A DNA stretch of 64,000 nt from Pannonibacter carbonis (GCF_003012935.1 NZ_PUDR01000002.1:248001-312000); one strand, 5' to 3'. Numbered from the stretch's first letter, positions 8,372-19,705 are shown. The notes: generated by a model not told the origin, from the sequence alone. A program made the numbers and translations.

Positions 8372-9502
8372 GTGATGAGTGTCTCCTCCGTGGAAGCCGT
8401 TCCGCTGCCGGTCAAGGGGCGTTCCCTCTGGGACGATGCCCGTGATCGCCTGCTGAAGAACCGCGCGGCTGTTGCCAGCATGATCGTGCTGACGCTGATT
8501 ACCCTGATCTCTATTATTGGCCCCTGGTTGTCGCCGCATGGCTATGACCAGGTGTACCGGGACTATGTCAAGGTTCCGGCGAGCCTGACGGCCTATCCGC
8601 TGCCGGAACAGGTCGAGCCGGCTTTTCTGTCGGCATTGAGGAGGGCGCGCCTCGAGACCGAAGGTTTCCTGCAGGAGGGCAACACGGTCTCGGTCCGCGT
8701 CTCGTCGAGCCGCGAGATCGATCCGCGCTCGGTGCAATATGTCGATCGCAGTGACCTGTTCAAGAATGCAAGGTTCGAGGACTTTGCTGACGACAAGACC
8801 TCGGCCGTCATCAAGGCCGACATTCGCCATCTGCATTTCTATTTCGGCACGGACGCCAATGGCCGTGACCTGATGACCCGCACGTTCATCGCCGGTCGCG
8901 TGTCGCTGACCATCGGCTTGCTCGCCACCTTCGTCGCGATTTCGATCGGTGTGGTCTATGGCGCTGCCTCGGGCTATCTCGGCGGACGGATCGACCAGGT
9001 GATGATGCGAGTCGTCGACGTGCTCTACTCGCTGCCCTTCATCTTCTTCGTCATCATGCTGGTGGTGTTCTTCGGTCGGAATTTCGTGCTGATGTTCATC
9101 GCGGTCGGCGCTGTCGAATGGCTCGACATGGCCCGGATTGTGCGAGGCCAGACGCTGACCATCAAGCGGCAGGAATATGTGCAGGCGGCCGAGGCCATGG
9201 GCGTGTCGAATGGTGGTATCCTGCGCCGGCATGTTATCCCGAACACGCTGGGTCCGGTCGTCGTCTACATGACGCTCCTGGTGCCGAAGGTGATCCTGCT
9301 GGAGAGCTTCCTGTCCTTCCTGGGCCTTGGTGTTCAGGAGCCGATGACGAGCTGGGGCGTGCTGATTTCCGAAGGCGCGCGCAACCTGCAAGGCTCGGTC
9401 TGGATGCTCGTGTTTCCGTCGATTTTCCTGACGTCGACACTGTTCGCGCTGAACTTCATCGGCGACGGGCTGCGCGACGCTCTTGATCCGAAGGACCGCT
9501 GA
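8372..9502 (+). CDS. oppC: Oligopeptide-type ABC transporter permease, OppC family
   Basis: 376 residues, longer than typical OppC (~300) because of a ~100-residue hydrophilic insertion between the first helix (about residues 28-50) and the transmembrane core (from about residue 170); long OppC proteins of this kind accompany MppA/OppA-type systems. The EAA loop is visible as VQAAEAMGVSNGGILRRHVIPN near residue 270. A GTG at 8372 and an ATG at 8375 are both possible starts after GAGGAGAAAG. It ends 5 bp before the ATPase gene, consistent with one operon. Confidence 0.88.
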   Translation: MMSVSSVEAVPLPVKGRSLWDDARDRLLKNRAAVASMIVLTLITLISIIGPWLSPHGYDQVYRDYVKVPASLTAYPLPEQVEPAFLSALRRARLETEGFLQEGNTVSVRVSSSREIDPRSVQYVDRSDLFKNARFEDFADDKTSAVIKADIRHLHFYFGTDANGRDLMTRTFIAGRVSLTIGLLATFVAISIGVVYGAASGYLGGRIDQVMMRVVDVLYSLPFIFFVIMLVVFFGRNFVLMFIAVGAVEWLDMARIVRGQTLTIKRQEYVQAAEAMGVSNGGILRRHVIPNTLGPVVVYMTLLVPKVILLESFLSFLGLGVQEPMTSWGVLISEGARNLQGSVWMLVFPSIFLTSTLFALNFIGDGLRDALDPKDR

Positions 9503-9507
9503 GGGAC

Positions 9508-11124
<1,617 letters not shown>

Positions 11125-11159
11125 TCTGATTGTCTATGCGAAGGCACAAGACGCAAAAG

Positions 11160-11189
11160 ACGGGGCGATCCGGTGATCGTCCCGTTTTC
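11160..11189 (+). terminator. Rho-independent terminator of the opp-type operon
   Basis: CGGGGCGATC (11161-11170), loop CGGT, GATCGTCCCG (11175-11184), then TTTTCT. One G-U pair in the stem. It lies 36 bp after the ATPase stop codon. Confidence 0.85.
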
Positions 11190-11233
11190 TGTATGAGATC
11201 CGCTGTGCTGCCTTTCAGGCTGCCTGCCTTGCT

Positions 11234-12001
11234 TCAGGATGGGGCAACGGTGGACCCGGGCGGCAATTGCGCCAGATCCTCGGATTGTGCGTTGCCAAAC
11301 ACTTTCTGATAGATCGCCGGCGCGAAAGCCTGGATGTTGCTCATGATATGTTCCCGCATCCGCTGACGGCACAGAGCGGGATCGCCACCCTCAAGCGCCT
11401 CGATGACGAGCCGGTGCGGGTCCGGCCGCAATTCGCGCCAGAGTTCTGGCCCCTGCCGCTTCGAAATCGTGTAGCGATGCAGTTGCAGGAGAACGCGGCT
11501 GAGCAGGGGCATCAGGTTCGGCATGTCCGCCTGCTCGAACAGGCGCAGGTGAAAGGCCCGGTCCAGCAGCACAAGGTTATAAAGATCACCCGTTGCCTGG
11601 ACAGCCCTGTACTCTGCGGCTGACTGGGTCAGGAACTGGCGCACCTCGGGATCAAGGCGAAGGGCTGCCCGTTCGATCGCGGTGCATTCCAGCTCCAGCC
11701 GCAACCGCACAAACGCCTCGGCTTCTGCCTCCGACAACTGGGTCACATAGGTGCCGTGATAGCCCTTGCGGTCAACGAGACCATCCTGTTCGAGGCGCAG
11801 CAAGGCTTCGCGCACGGTGCCTTGCGCGCAGGAGTAATCCTGCGCGATCGCCTGCTCGGTCAGGATGCTTGCACCGGTCAACTCGCCAAGCACCATCTTG
11901 CGCTTCAGGTCGCAATAGACGTGGTTGCTCTTGCGACCGCCTTCAGCGGCATGAAGTGCGTGCAGCGTGGTCAGGACGATGGAGGATGCCACTTCGCTCA
12001 T
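11234..12001 (-). CDS. GntR-family transcriptional regulator, FCD (FadR-like) subgroup
   Basis: 255 residues. The N-terminal winged helix-turn-helix is at about residues 25-90: YCDLKRKMVLGELTGASILTEQAIA leads into the recognition helix CAQGTVREALLRLEQDGLV. The C-terminal two-thirds is an all-helical FCD effector domain with the metal/ligand-type histidines and acidic residues expected (FHLRLFEQA, DPHRLVIEALEGGD, REHI). Such proteins are mostly ligand-released repressors. It converges on the peptide importer and lies beside a dipeptidase gene on the same strand, so control of peptide use is plausible but not shown. The ligand cannot be read from sequence. Confidence 0.88.
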   Translation of the reverse strand: MSEVASSIVLTTLHALHAAEGGRKSNHVYCDLKRKMVLGELTGASILTEQAIAQDYSCAQGTVREALLRLEQDGLVDRKGYHGTYVTQLSEAEAEAFVRLRLELECTAIERAALRLDPEVRQFLTQSAAEYRAVQATGDLYNLVLLDRAFHLRLFEQADMPNLMPLLSRVLLQLHRYTISKRQGPELWRELRPDPHRLVIEALEGGDPALCRQRMREHIMSNIQAFAPAIYQKVFGNAQSEDLAQLPPGSTVAPS

Positions 12002-12224
12002 GCTCCCCCCCGGTCAGCCACATCTGGCGAGACTATTAAATGGCAGTGCACGCGAGGGCGCGCTGATATCTGGACCAACTTGTCCCATCCCCTTCAGGCA
12101 GTACGTTTGCGAATTACAAATCAAACAACAAAAATAAACGGACCCTACTATAGACAGATCCGGCATCCTGCTACCGCATTTGGCGGGAGGAAGGCGATAA
12201 CATCTTCGCGAGTTGAGCCCTGAT

Positions 12225-13355
12225 CTACAGGCCGGAGCTCTCGATCACACCCAGCCAGTTGCGCCAGGCGATGCGGGCAATCAGGTCTTCGCCATAGCCG
12301 GCCTTCCGGAAGGCCTCCATCAGCGCGGGCAAGCCGCCGACATCGCCAATCGCGCGCGGGACGACACAGCCATCAAAGTCAGATCCGAGCCCGACATGAT
12401 CTTCGCCAAGCCGGCTGATCAGATGGTCCGCGTGGCGGATGATGGTCTCCAGCGCTGTATCGGCATCGTGCCGTCCGTCCTCGCGCAGGAAGGCGACGTG
12501 GAAATTGATGCCGACAAGCCCCTTGCTTTCTGCGATGGCGTCGAGCTGCCGGTCTGTGAGGTTGCGGGCGGTCGGGCAGATGGCATGGGCGTTGGAATGC
12601 GAGGCGATCAGCGGTCGTTCGCTGAGCCTTGCCACGTCCCAGAACCCCTTTTCGGTGATATGCGACAGGTCGATCAGCAGGCCCATGCGATTGCAGCGGC
12701 GCACCAGGTCGCGGCCAAGATCGGTCAGGCCGTCGCCGGTATCAGGGGACGAGGGAAACGCCATCGGGACCCCGTCGCTGAAGATGTTGCGCCGGCTCCA
12801 GACAGGTCCGATTGACCTCAGTCCGGCCGCATGGAGTACATCCAGTGCAACAAAGTCCGGGTCAATCGCCTCGGCGCCCTCGATGTGCAGCACCATCACC
12901 AGCTGCCCTGCGGCCATTGCGTCCCTGATATCCCTGGAACTGCGGCATATCCGGATGGCCTCCGGGGCTTGCTGTTCGAGCCGGAAGGCGCGCGCCATCA
13001 TGCGCAGGGTGTAGTCGAGTGCATCTGGCTGGGACAGGCGCCCAAAATGTCGTGGGTCCGAATTGGGTATGGCCCGGATTTCAGCTTGGGATCGAACCGA
13101 GGGGACGAACATTGCAAACAGTCCCCCGGCAAATCCGCCTTTGCGGGCCCGGGACAGGTCAATGTGGTCCTCTGTGCTCTCGTCGAAAAACGAACGGGCT
13201 CGGCCGCCCTGCTCACGCATTTCCAGCTTCAGCAAAGTATCGTTGTGGCCATCGAACACGGGAACGAGCGGCTGCGAGATCGGCGAATCACTCACGAAGC
13301 AGTCTTTCGGCAGGGTATGGACAGGGCAGGGGCGGAAACTCACGATTGCCGCCAT
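12225..13355 (-). CDS. Membrane dipeptidase-like zinc peptidase (family M19)
   Basis: 376 residues from ATG at 13355; a GTG at 13295 would give 356 residues, closer to family length, and the frame stays open upstream to 13493, so the start is uncertain. Zinc-site motifs of renal-dipeptidase-type enzymes are visible: FDGHNDTLL (His and Asp ligands) near the N-terminus, HIEGAEAID with the bridging glutamate in the middle, IDLSHITEKGFWDV, ASHSNAHAICPTARNL and GSDFDG near the C-terminus. It would cleave dipeptides in the cytoplasm, since no signal peptide is clear. It lies beside the peptide importer and GntR regulator, a sensible functional neighbourhood. Confidence 0.85.
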   Translation of the reverse strand: MAAIVSFRPCPVHTLPKDCFVSDSPISQPLVPVFDGHNDTLLKLEMREQGGRARSFFDESTEDHIDLSRARKGGFAGGLFAMFVPSVRSQAEIRAIPNSDPRHFGRLSQPDALDYTLRMMARAFRLEQQAPEAIRICRSSRDIRDAMAAGQLVMVLHIEGAEAIDPDFVALDVLHAAGLRSIGPVWSRRNIFSDGVPMAFPSSPDTGDGLTDLGRDLVRRCNRMGLLIDLSHITEKGFWDVARLSERPLIASHSNAHAICPTARNLTDRQLDAIAESKGLVGINFHVAFLREDGRHDADTALETIIRHADHLISRLGEDHVGLGSDFDGCVVPRAIGDVGGLPALMEAFRKAGYGEDLIARIAWRNWLGVIESSGL

Positions 13356-13564
13356 CTTATAAGACACCGGTGGTATGGGGCTGGCAAGTCTTCGCCGATG
13401 CGACGGACGGGTGCTTTCGGGGCGAAGTGCAGCACAAATGTGACGGATCCGCTTCTCTCGCGCGGTTTTGATCGGGCAAAGCCGATGCCCCATTGCCTTT
13501 TGCTCCGGTCACGGCGCAAAAGGGGCATTATTGCTTGCCTCCTGAATTTCTGAAGGTGACCTGA

Positions 13565-14344
13565 ATGGCAGTTGATCATGCAGATGAGACTCCGATTGCA
13601 GACCTGGGCCTGAGCCGACGGGGCTTTCTGGGCGGTGCATCCCTGTTGCTGGCCAGCGCGCTCGCGGGATGCCAGTCCGTCGGCCTTCCAACCACAGTCG
13701 GCCTGCCTGGCCAGCCGCCGTTGCCAGATCAGACGTTCGACTACGCCCTGGCCTATGCCGGCCGGAAGGATGGCGAGTTTGAGATCCCCGCGATCAAGTA
13801 CCAGAACTTCGATCGCAAGTTCTGGCGACAGGTCGTGCATTATCCCAATGATCTGGATCCCGGCTCGATCATCGTCGATCCGCACCACCACTTCCTCTAC
13901 TGGACGCTTGGCCGTGACAAGGCGCTGCGTTACGGCATCGGCGTCGGCAAGGCCGGCTTTGCCTGGGCCGGGGTTGCCGTGATCCGGATGAAGCAAGAAT
14001 GGCCGCGCTGGTTCCCGCCGAAGGAAATGATCGCGCGCCGTCCGGAACTGAAGAAATACGACAAGGAGCCGATGGAAGGCGGGCCGAAGAACCCGCTGGG
14101 TGCGCGTGCGCTTTATCTCTGGCAGGGCAATGTCGACACCCTGTACCGGATCCATGGCACATATGAACCGGACAGCATCGGCCGCAGCGTTTCAAGCGGT
14201 TGTATCCGCATGTGGCATCAGGACGTCATCGATCTGTACCAGCGCGTCCCGATGAAGACCCATGTCTTCGTCATCGGCCCGGACGGCTCGATCCCGAAGG
14301 CCCCGCCGAGGCCGCAGGATCCGGTGCTGACGATCCCGAATTGA
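13565..14344 (+). CDS. L,D-transpeptidase (YkuD family), Tat-type/lipoprotein signal
   Basis: 259 residues. The N-terminus has a twin-arginine motif SRRGFLGG (about residues 18-25), a hydrophobic stretch and a lipobox-like LAGC, so it is exported and possibly lipid-anchored. The YkuD catalytic domain occupies about residues 90-235, with HGTYEPDSIGRSVSSGCIRM containing the conserved His and the catalytic Cys of the S-x-GC-[IV]-R motif. These enzymes form 3-3 peptidoglycan crosslinks or attach proteins to peptidoglycan. Single gene; transcription probably ends at the hairpin at 14554-14578. Confidence 0.9.
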   Translation: MAVDHADETPIADLGLSRRGFLGGASLLLASALAGCQSVGLPTTVGLPGQPPLPDQTFDYALAYAGRKDGEFEIPAIKYQNFDRKFWRQVVHYPNDLDPGSIIVDPHHHFLYWTLGRDKALRYGIGVGKAGFAWAGVAVIRMKQEWPRWFPPKEMIARRPELKKYDKEPMEGGPKNPLGARALYLWQGNVDTLYRIHGTYEPDSIGRSVSSGCIRMWHQDVIDLYQRVPMKTHVFVIGPDGSIPKAPPRPQDPVLTIPN

Positions 14345-14394
14345 TTGGCGTTATCGTTTGATGAAAGGCCCAGACTGCTGACAAACCCTCAATG

Positions 14395-14522
14395 GTCATC
14401 CCGGACGCAGCGAAGCGAAGATCCGGGACCGGAGAGCCAAAGTCTCTCCGAGGTTACCTCATTGAAACATAGGGGCCTCGACTCTCCGGTCCCGGCTCGG
14501 CTCTACGCTTGGCCGGGATGAC
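14395..14522. repeat. Palindromic intergenic repeat element
   Basis: A 128-bp non-coding unit bounded by perfect inverted ends GTCATCCCGG (14395-14404) and CCGGGATGAC (14513-14522). A second perfect inverted pair, CGGGACCGGAGAG (14424-14436) and CTCTCCGGTCCCG (14482-14494), lies inside. The whole could fold into one long cruciform or RNA hairpin. This resembles the dispersed palindromic repeats of many alphaproteobacteria. There is only one copy in this window, so its repeat nature is inferred from structure. Confidence 0.7.
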
Positions 14523-14553
14523 TTCGGTGAGGTAGAGGTTTGTCATCAAGCTC

Positions 14554-14578
14554 AGGCCCTGCATTGCAGGGCCTTTTT
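14554..14578 (+). terminator. Rho-independent terminator
   Basis: GGCCCTGC (14555-14562), loop ATT, GCAGGGCC (14566-14573), TTTTT. The T tract is on the plus strand, so it serves the L,D-transpeptidase transcript, which would include the palindromic element. Confidence 0.75.
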
Positions 14579-14604
14579 GATTTCAGGAGAACAACACGGC
14601 CAGT

Positions 14605-15255
14605 TCAGGCGCCAATCACAGGCGTGAGCGCAACGTCGGTTAGGATTGCTGCGAAATGGCAGACCGCGGCGGCAAGGACGAAGACGTGCCAGATGGCGTT
14701 CTGGAACGGCAGGGACTTCCAGGCGTAAAACGCTGTGCCGGCCGAATAGAGCGCGCCGCCGGCCACAAGCAGCCAGAACCCGGCCGGTGAGGCGTTCTCG
14801 ATCAGCGGCTGGTAGGCAAAGACGATTACCCAGCCAAGTGCGAGGCAGATCGGTACGGTGAACTTGTCGAAGCGTTTCAACTGGATCAGCTTGAGGGTCG
14901 CCCCCGCGAGTGCGCCGGCCCAGACTATGGCGAGCACGATTGCGCCAGGCCAGCCGCCAATCACCATCGCGGCAAAGGGCGTATAAGTGCCTGCGATCAT
15001 CAGGAAGATCGCCGCATGGTCCAGGCGCCGGAACAGGCTGGCGTGGTTGTTCTTGGCCAGCATGTTGTAAAGCGCGGAGCAGATGAGCATGGCCATCAGA
15101 CAGGCCGTGTAGACGGAAATGCTGGCGATGCGGCCGGCGCCTGCATCGGGTATCACCAGCGACAGCAGGATGATGGTGGCCGCCAGTCCAAGCGCAATGC
15201 CGATGATGTGAACTGTGCTGTCTGCGATATATTCGGCTTTTGTCTGCGCGCGCAT
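14605..15255 (-). CDS. trhA: TrhA/hemolysin III family membrane protein (PAQR superfamily)
   Basis: 216 residues with seven predicted membrane helices. Conserved family residues are visible: a histidine in the first helix (STVHIIGIALG), LDHAAIFLMIAGTYTPFAAM in the middle, and HVFVLAAAVCHFAAIL near the C-terminus. In E. coli TrhA affects membrane energetics and fatty-acid homeostasis; the hemolysin III name is historical and does not imply a toxin here. Single gene on the minus strand, with an inverted repeat just upstream of its start. Confidence 0.85.
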   Translation of the reverse strand: MRAQTKAEYIADSTVHIIGIALGLAATIILLSLVIPDAGAGRIASISVYTACLMAMLICSALYNMLAKNNHASLFRRLDHAAIFLMIAGTYTPFAAMVIGGWPGAIVLAIVWAGALAGATLKLIQLKRFDKFTVPICLALGWVIVFAYQPLIENASPAGFWLLVAGGALYSAGTAFYAWKSLPFQNAIWHVFVLAAAVCHFAAILTDVALTPVIGA

Positions 15256-15580
15256 GCGGGCTCCCCTGAATTTGGCCGCAGATTACCGTTGACGTAACCG
15301 GTAAGGCAACCTTGCTTCACATGACAATTCGGAGGGATCGTAAAGGCGCAGGGCGAATGTGCTTGTCTCCTCGTCGCATGGCAACGGGCATGCGGTGGAA
15401 AAGCCGCCTTTCCTGTGGTGAAACACTCAAGGGTCAGGCTCACGGCGGCCATGGGGTTTTGACCTTGCTCCCGAATCGCGGGACTGTTCGCACCGTGGTA
15501 TTCCGGCGTGCGACACCCGTTGCCCCGGGCCGTTTCCCGCACTACAGGAGACGGGCAGGGCACCGGTTACGGGACATGGA
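15256..15580. other. Divergent intergenic region between trhA and the DUF87 ATPase gene
   Basis: 325 bp. Apart from the inverted repeat at 15283-15304 I see no gene, RNA or clear promoter. Small open frames here lack ribosome binding sites. Confidence 0.5.
15283..15304. promoter_or_regulatory. Inverted repeat upstream of trhA, possible operator
   Basis: Arms TTACCG (15283-15288) and CGGTAA (15299-15304) flank the 10-bp centre TTGACGTAAC. It ends 28 bp before the trhA start codon. No regulator is assigned. Confidence 0.35.
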
Positions 15581-17068
15581 ATGACGGTCAGCATCGATAT
15601 CGGCGAAATGACGGGCGGCGCCCGGGCCCTGATGGATCTTGAGGAGCTTCTGGCGACCCGGTTGCTGGTTCAGGGCAATTCCGGCTCCGGAAAGTCGCAT
15701 CTGCTGCGCCGTCTGCTGGAGCAGTCCGCCGGCTGGGTGCAGCAGGCCATCATCGACCCGGAGGGGGATTTTGTCAGTCTGGCTGACAAGTTCGGCCATG
15801 TGGTGGTCGATGCCGTCGGCACCGAGCGCGATCTGCAGATGATTGCCGCCCGCGTGCGTCAGCACCGTGTGTCGGTCATTCTCAATCTTGAGGGGCTCGA
15901 CGCTGACCGGCAGATGAAGGCTGCGGCGACCTTCCTCGATGGGCTGTTTGATGCCGATCGGGATCAATGGTATCCGATGCTGGTCGTTGTGGACGAGGCG
16001 CAGCTGTTTGCGCCGGCCGCTGCCGGAGAGGTCTCCGAAGAAGCCCGCCGCCGCTCGCTGACGGCCATGACGAATCTGATGTGCCGTGGCCGCAAGCGCG
16101 GTCTTGCCGGCATTATCGCCACGCAACGTCTGGCAAAGTTGGCCAAGAATGTGGCGGCTGAAGCGTCCAATTTCTTGATGGGCCGCACGTTCCTCGACAT
16201 TGACATGGCCCGGGCCGCAGACCTCCTCGGCATGGAACGCCGACAGGCGGAGGCATTCCGCAATCTGGATCGGGGGCACTTCGTGGCGCTTGGCCCGGCC
16301 ATGTCCCGCCGTCCGGTCCCGGTGAAGATCGGTCCGGTAGAGACCATGGGGCGCGGCGGCGGACCGAAGCTCACCCCGCTGCCGGAGCAGCCGGCCGAGG
16401 ACGCCAAGGATCTCATCTTCACCCCGACCGCAGACGAAGCGATCCGCATCAGGACCCGCGCGCCGGAGCCGGTGTCCACGGCGGAGATCCTGAGCCAGTT
16501 GTCGGCAGCCGGGCGTCATGAGGCCGCACGCAACAGCGCGCCCGCCCAGCCGGACGAGCCGCCGATCGATCTGGCGGCGCGGGAGGCGGCCGTCGAGGAC
16601 ATCATGACCGCGATCCTCGCCGAGCAGGATGCCGCGTTCCTGCCGGTGGCGACGCTGTACCAGGATTTCCAGGTGCGTTGCCGCATCGCCAAGGTGCCGG
16701 GCGGTGTCCCGGATCTGGCCTATTTCCGCGAGAAGCTCTCCGTTGCCCGCGCCGGTGTCGATGCGGGGGAGGTGGACACTGGCGACTGGGAGCGGGCGGC
16801 TCTGATCGCGGCCGAACTTCCCGAAGACATGCGCGGTGTCTACTTGCTGCTGGCCAAGGCGGCGCTTGCCAAGGCGCCGTGCCCGCCCAATGCCGAGATC
16901 GCCAAAGCCTATGGCACAAGGTCGCCCGGCCGCGCCCGCTGGCTACTGGCCCATATGGAGGAACGCGGTTTTCTCGTCTGCGCGACCGACATGCGCGGCA
17001 ACCGGATCGTCACCTTGAGCGATCTTGGCTGGCAGACGGCGCCGGGCGACGCGGAAGCCGCTGCCTGA
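15581..17068 (+). CDS. HerA-like/DUF87 ATP-binding protein
   Basis: 495 residues. Walker A is QGNSGSGKSHLLRRLL (about residues 31-46) and Walker B is PMLVVVDEAQLFAP (about residues 131-144), both typical of the DUF87/HerA branch of FtsK-like motor ATPases. An arginine-rich segment (MCRGRKRGLAGIIATQR) follows. The C-terminal ~190 residues, after an Ala/Pro-rich linker, look like a winged-helix-containing tail and are less conserved. HerA relatives translocate DNA, but solitary alphaproteobacterial versions such as this are uncharacterised. No NurA-type nuclease is adjacent. Confidence 0.82.
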   Translation: MTVSIDIGEMTGGARALMDLEELLATRLLVQGNSGSGKSHLLRRLLEQSAGWVQQAIIDPEGDFVSLADKFGHVVVDAVGTERDLQMIAARVRQHRVSVILNLEGLDADRQMKAAATFLDGLFDADRDQWYPMLVVVDEAQLFAPAAAGEVSEEARRRSLTAMTNLMCRGRKRGLAGIIATQRLAKLAKNVAAEASNFLMGRTFLDIDMARAADLLGMERRQAEAFRNLDRGHFVALGPAMSRRPVPVKIGPVETMGRGGGPKLTPLPEQPAEDAKDLIFTPTADEAIRIRTRAPEPVSTAEILSQLSAAGRHEAARNSAPAQPDEPPIDLAAREAAVEDIMTAILAEQDAAFLPVATLYQDFQVRCRIAKVPGGVPDLAYFREKLSVARAGVDAGEVDTGDWERAALIAAELPEDMRGVYLLLAKAALAKAPCPPNAEIAKAYGTRSPGRARWLLAHMEERGFLVCATDMRGNRIVTLSDLGWQTAPGDAEAAA

Positions 17069-17081
17069 CCTGAGATACGAA

Positions 17082-17107
17082 AAGGGCGCCACAAGGGCGC
17101 CCTTCTG
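17082..17107. terminator. Bidirectional terminator
   Basis: AAGGGCGCC (17082-17090) pairs perfectly with GGCGCCCTT (17096-17104) across a 5-nt loop, between two convergent genes. Confidence 0.7.
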
Positions 17108-17126
17108 CATTCAATTGAGGTGAATG

Positions 17127-19160
17127 TCAGGCCGCGCGAACCTGTGACAGGAAGGTCGCGATGGTCGACTGCAAGGTTTGCGCCTGGCGCGACACATCCT
17201 GCGAGACGTGCAGGACATCACCGGCCGACTGGCTGGTCTCCTGCGCCGACTGCATGACGTTGCCGACATTTTCGCTCATGTCGGTGGTGCAAGACGCTGC
17301 CTTCTGGACGTTGTAGGTGATCTCCCGCGTCGCCTCGCCCTGCTGCGAGATCGCATCGGCAATGGTGGCGGTGAACTGGTTGACCTCGTTCATGGTGGAG
17401 GCGATTTCCTGGATCGACGTCACGGCCTCGCGGGTGGAGGTCTGGATGCCGCCGATCTGGTTGGAAATTTCCTCCGTCGCCTTGGCCGTCTGGTTGGCCA
17501 GTTCCTTCACTTCCGCAGCAACCACCGCAAACCCGCGGCCGGCTTCACCGGCACGGGCCGCTTCGATGGTGGCATTGAGCGCCAGAAGGTTGGTCTGCTC
17601 GGCGATGGCCTGGATGAGGCTGACGACTTCGCCGATCTTCTGCGCGGCCGTATCGAGGCTGCCAACGCGTTCGTTCGAGGTTGCAGCTGCCCGGGTGGCG
17701 ACGCTGACGACGCCCTTGGTCTGGTCGACCTGGCGGCTGATCTCGGCGATGGAGGCCGACAGTTCCTCGGCAGCCGAGGCCACGGTCTGCACGCTGATCT
17801 GCGTCGTCTCGGAGGAGGAGGCGACCGAGGACACTTTGCCGGAGGTCGCCTGGGCGATGGCATTGAGCGAGCCTGCGGTGCGTTCCATGCGCTCGGTGTT
17901 GCCGGCAACCTGGCTCAGTGCCTGCTGCACATCGGCCTCGAATGTCGAGATCATCTTCTCGATGGTCTTCTGCCGCTCCAGACGGGCCAGCTGTGCCTGC
18001 TCGCTTTCGCCCTGCAGTTTCTGGCGTTCGATTGCGTTTTCGACGAACACGCCGAGGGCGCCGGCCATCTGGCCGATCTCATCCTTGCGTTCGGTATGGG
18101 TCACGGCGGTGGTGACATCGCCGGCGGCAAGCTGGCGCATCCGCCCGGTCAGTTGCAGGATCGGTCCAGCGATGGTGTTTCCGAGCAACCACATCAGGCC
18201 GGTGCCGAGGGCGACAATCACCGCCGCAATCAGCATGGCGATGTTGCGGGTGCGGTCGGCAACGGCGGTCAGCTCGCTTTCGGCAACCGTCAAGACGACG
18301 AACCACTTCTGGTCCGTGTTGACGAGCTGGACCGGGCGCATGGCTTCGATCATGCCACCATTGGTCGAGAGGTTGAGGTCGCCGGTGACACCCTTCAGCC
18401 GGTTGACGAGCGAAGCGTCGGCGGTCTTGCCCAAAAGGCTTGTATCGGGATGCGAGACCCAGATGCCACTGCCGCTGAGCAGGCCGAGGTAGCCTGTCTC
18501 GTAAGGATCGCTGGCCGAAATCTGCTTCTGCAGCACCGCGAGTGACACGTCGACTGTGGTTCCGCCGACAGCCTTGCCGCTGGCATCAAGGATCGGGGAA
18601 GAGGCGGTGGCCATCAGCACGTCAACGCCATCCACCGGATAGAGATAGGGTTCGGTGACCGTATCGCGCTTCAGCTGCTTCGGCTTGTCGTACCATTCCT
18701 CGGAACCGCTATCGCCGCCGAACATCAGCGGATCAAAGGCGACGCTGCTGCCCTTGTGATAGAAATAGGGGATGAAGCGGCCATTCGGGTCATTGAACCC
18801 GGTGCCCTTGTTGTCGGCATCCAGGCCACCGACATCCGGTTCGAGGACCGCGCCAGCCCCGACGAACTGCTTGTTCTGCGACGTCAGCTGCTGCATCACC
18901 GCACCATAGGCGTTGCGGTCGGTGATGCCGGACTGGACCAGCCCCTCCAGCGCATCGGCTGCAGCACGGGCGGTAAGCTGGGCTTCCGCCACGGTCTTGC
19001 TGACCTCGGTGGCAATCGCGAGCGTGACGTCCGCGACCTGCTTGCGGCCGGCTTCCTCTGCCGCATTGCGCATCATCATGGATACGACCGTGAGGAGAAC
19101 GATGAATCCAACCAGAAAGATTGCACTCGCTGACAGGAAGATTCGATTGCGCAGGGACAT
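17127..19160 (-). CDS. Methyl-accepting chemotaxis protein with Cache sensor domain
   Basis: 677 residues from ATG at 19160, preceded by CGGAGTG; a longer frame from 19232 adds 24 residues that do not look like a receptor N-terminus. Membrane helix 1 at about residues 7-30, periplasmic dCache-like domain (about 40-300) with [17 protein letters not shown] and the [12 protein letters not shown] strand, helix 2 near 310-335, HAMP, then the methyl-accepting coiled coil. The hairpin tip [19 protein letters not shown], which binds CheA/CheW, is intact. Cache domains typically sense amino acids or organic acids. No che genes lie nearby. Confidence 0.92.
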   Translation of the reverse strand: MSLRNRIFLSASAIFLVGFIVLLTVVSMMMRNAAEEAGRKQVADVTLAIATEVSKTVAEAQLTARAAADALEGLVQSGITDRNAYGAVMQQLTSQNKQFVGAGAVLEPDVGGLDADNKGTGFNDPNGRFIPYFYHKGSSVAFDPLMFGGDSGSEEWYDKPKQLKRDTVTEPYLYPVDGVDVLMATASSPILDASGKAVGGTTVDVSLAVLQKQISASDPYETGYLGLLSGSGIWVSHPDTSLLGKTADASLVNRLKGVTGDLNLSTNGGMIEAMRPVQLVNTDQKWFVVLTVAESELTAVADRTRNIAMLIAAVIVALGTGLMWLLGNTIAGPILQLTGRMRQLAAGDVTTAVTHTERKDEIGQMAGALGVFVENAIERQKLQGESEQAQLARLERQKTIEKMISTFEADVQQALSQVAGNTERMERTAGSLNAIAQATSGKVSSVASSSETTQISVQTVASAAEELSASIAEISRQVDQTKGVVSVATRAAATSNERVGSLDTAAQKIGEVVSLIQAIAEQTNLLALNATIEAARAGEAGRGFAVVAAEVKELANQTAKATEEISNQIGGIQTSTREAVTSIQEIASTMNEVNQFTATIADAISQQGEATREITYNVQKAASCTTDMSENVGNVMQSAQETSQSAGDVLHVSQDVSRQAQTLQSTIATFLSQVRAA

Positions 19161-19336
19161 GAATTCACTCCGGGGAGAGAGCGGGACATTTTCCTCATAG
19201 TTAGGTCGTTGTTGTAAAGTAAACCTTACCACACCCTCGATTTGATCTATGTCAACAGGAGCAAATCTGTCGTTATTTTAGCCGGTTATGGAGCCGGTCG
19301 CTTCGGAAGGCGTGTGATCGGGCGTCTTGAGCACTT

Positions 19337-19591
19337 TCAGTTGGCGCGCCGCATCCGCGTAATGCGTTGATCTTCCTTGGCAGCTGATGGAAACTCGGGG
19401 TCAGCCAGCAGAAAGCGAAGCTGAGCCAGCTCAAGTTCCAGTCCCTCGATGGTTCGGCTGAGCACGCTGTCCAGATAGCTGCCGGCGGGCGCGTTGGAGC
19501 GGATGCGGTTGGCCTGGTTGAGTGTTGCACGCAAATAGCGTGCAATGTCTTCGACCTCGAAACGGGTGACGCTGATCTCGTTCGGCTGCAT
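19337..19591 (-). CDS. Small helical protein of unknown function
   Basis: 84 residues from ATG at 19591, preceded by GAGG 9 nt upstream; the frame is open upstream to 19729 but this part overlaps the operator of hmgA and is not needed. Sequence is helical and charged (VEDIARYLRATLNQANRIRSN, then ELELAQLRFLLADPEF), with no membrane segment. It is divergent from hmgA and could share the control region at 19592-19752, although it is too small and lacks a recognisable DNA-binding motif to be called the regulator. A competing frame at 19273-19668 has no start signal. Confidence 0.6.
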   Translation of the reverse strand: MQPNEISVTRFEVEDIARYLRATLNQANRIRSNAPAGSYLDSVLSRTIEGLELELAQLRFLLADPEFPSAAKEDQRITRMRRAN

Positions 19592-19705
19592 GGCTTCTGC
19601 CTCATGAAGTTCTCGTTTTGTTCTATATCTGAGAGTCGTCCTTCTATCAAGAGGCTGTGTCGCGGCACGTGAATTGCCGGTAAGCACTTGCGCGTAGGTG
19701 TTCAA

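Noticed and set aside
19273-19668. Alternative 131-residue frame between the chemoreceptor and hmgA
   Set aside because: It lacks a start signal and overlaps the better-supported 84-residue gene in another frame.
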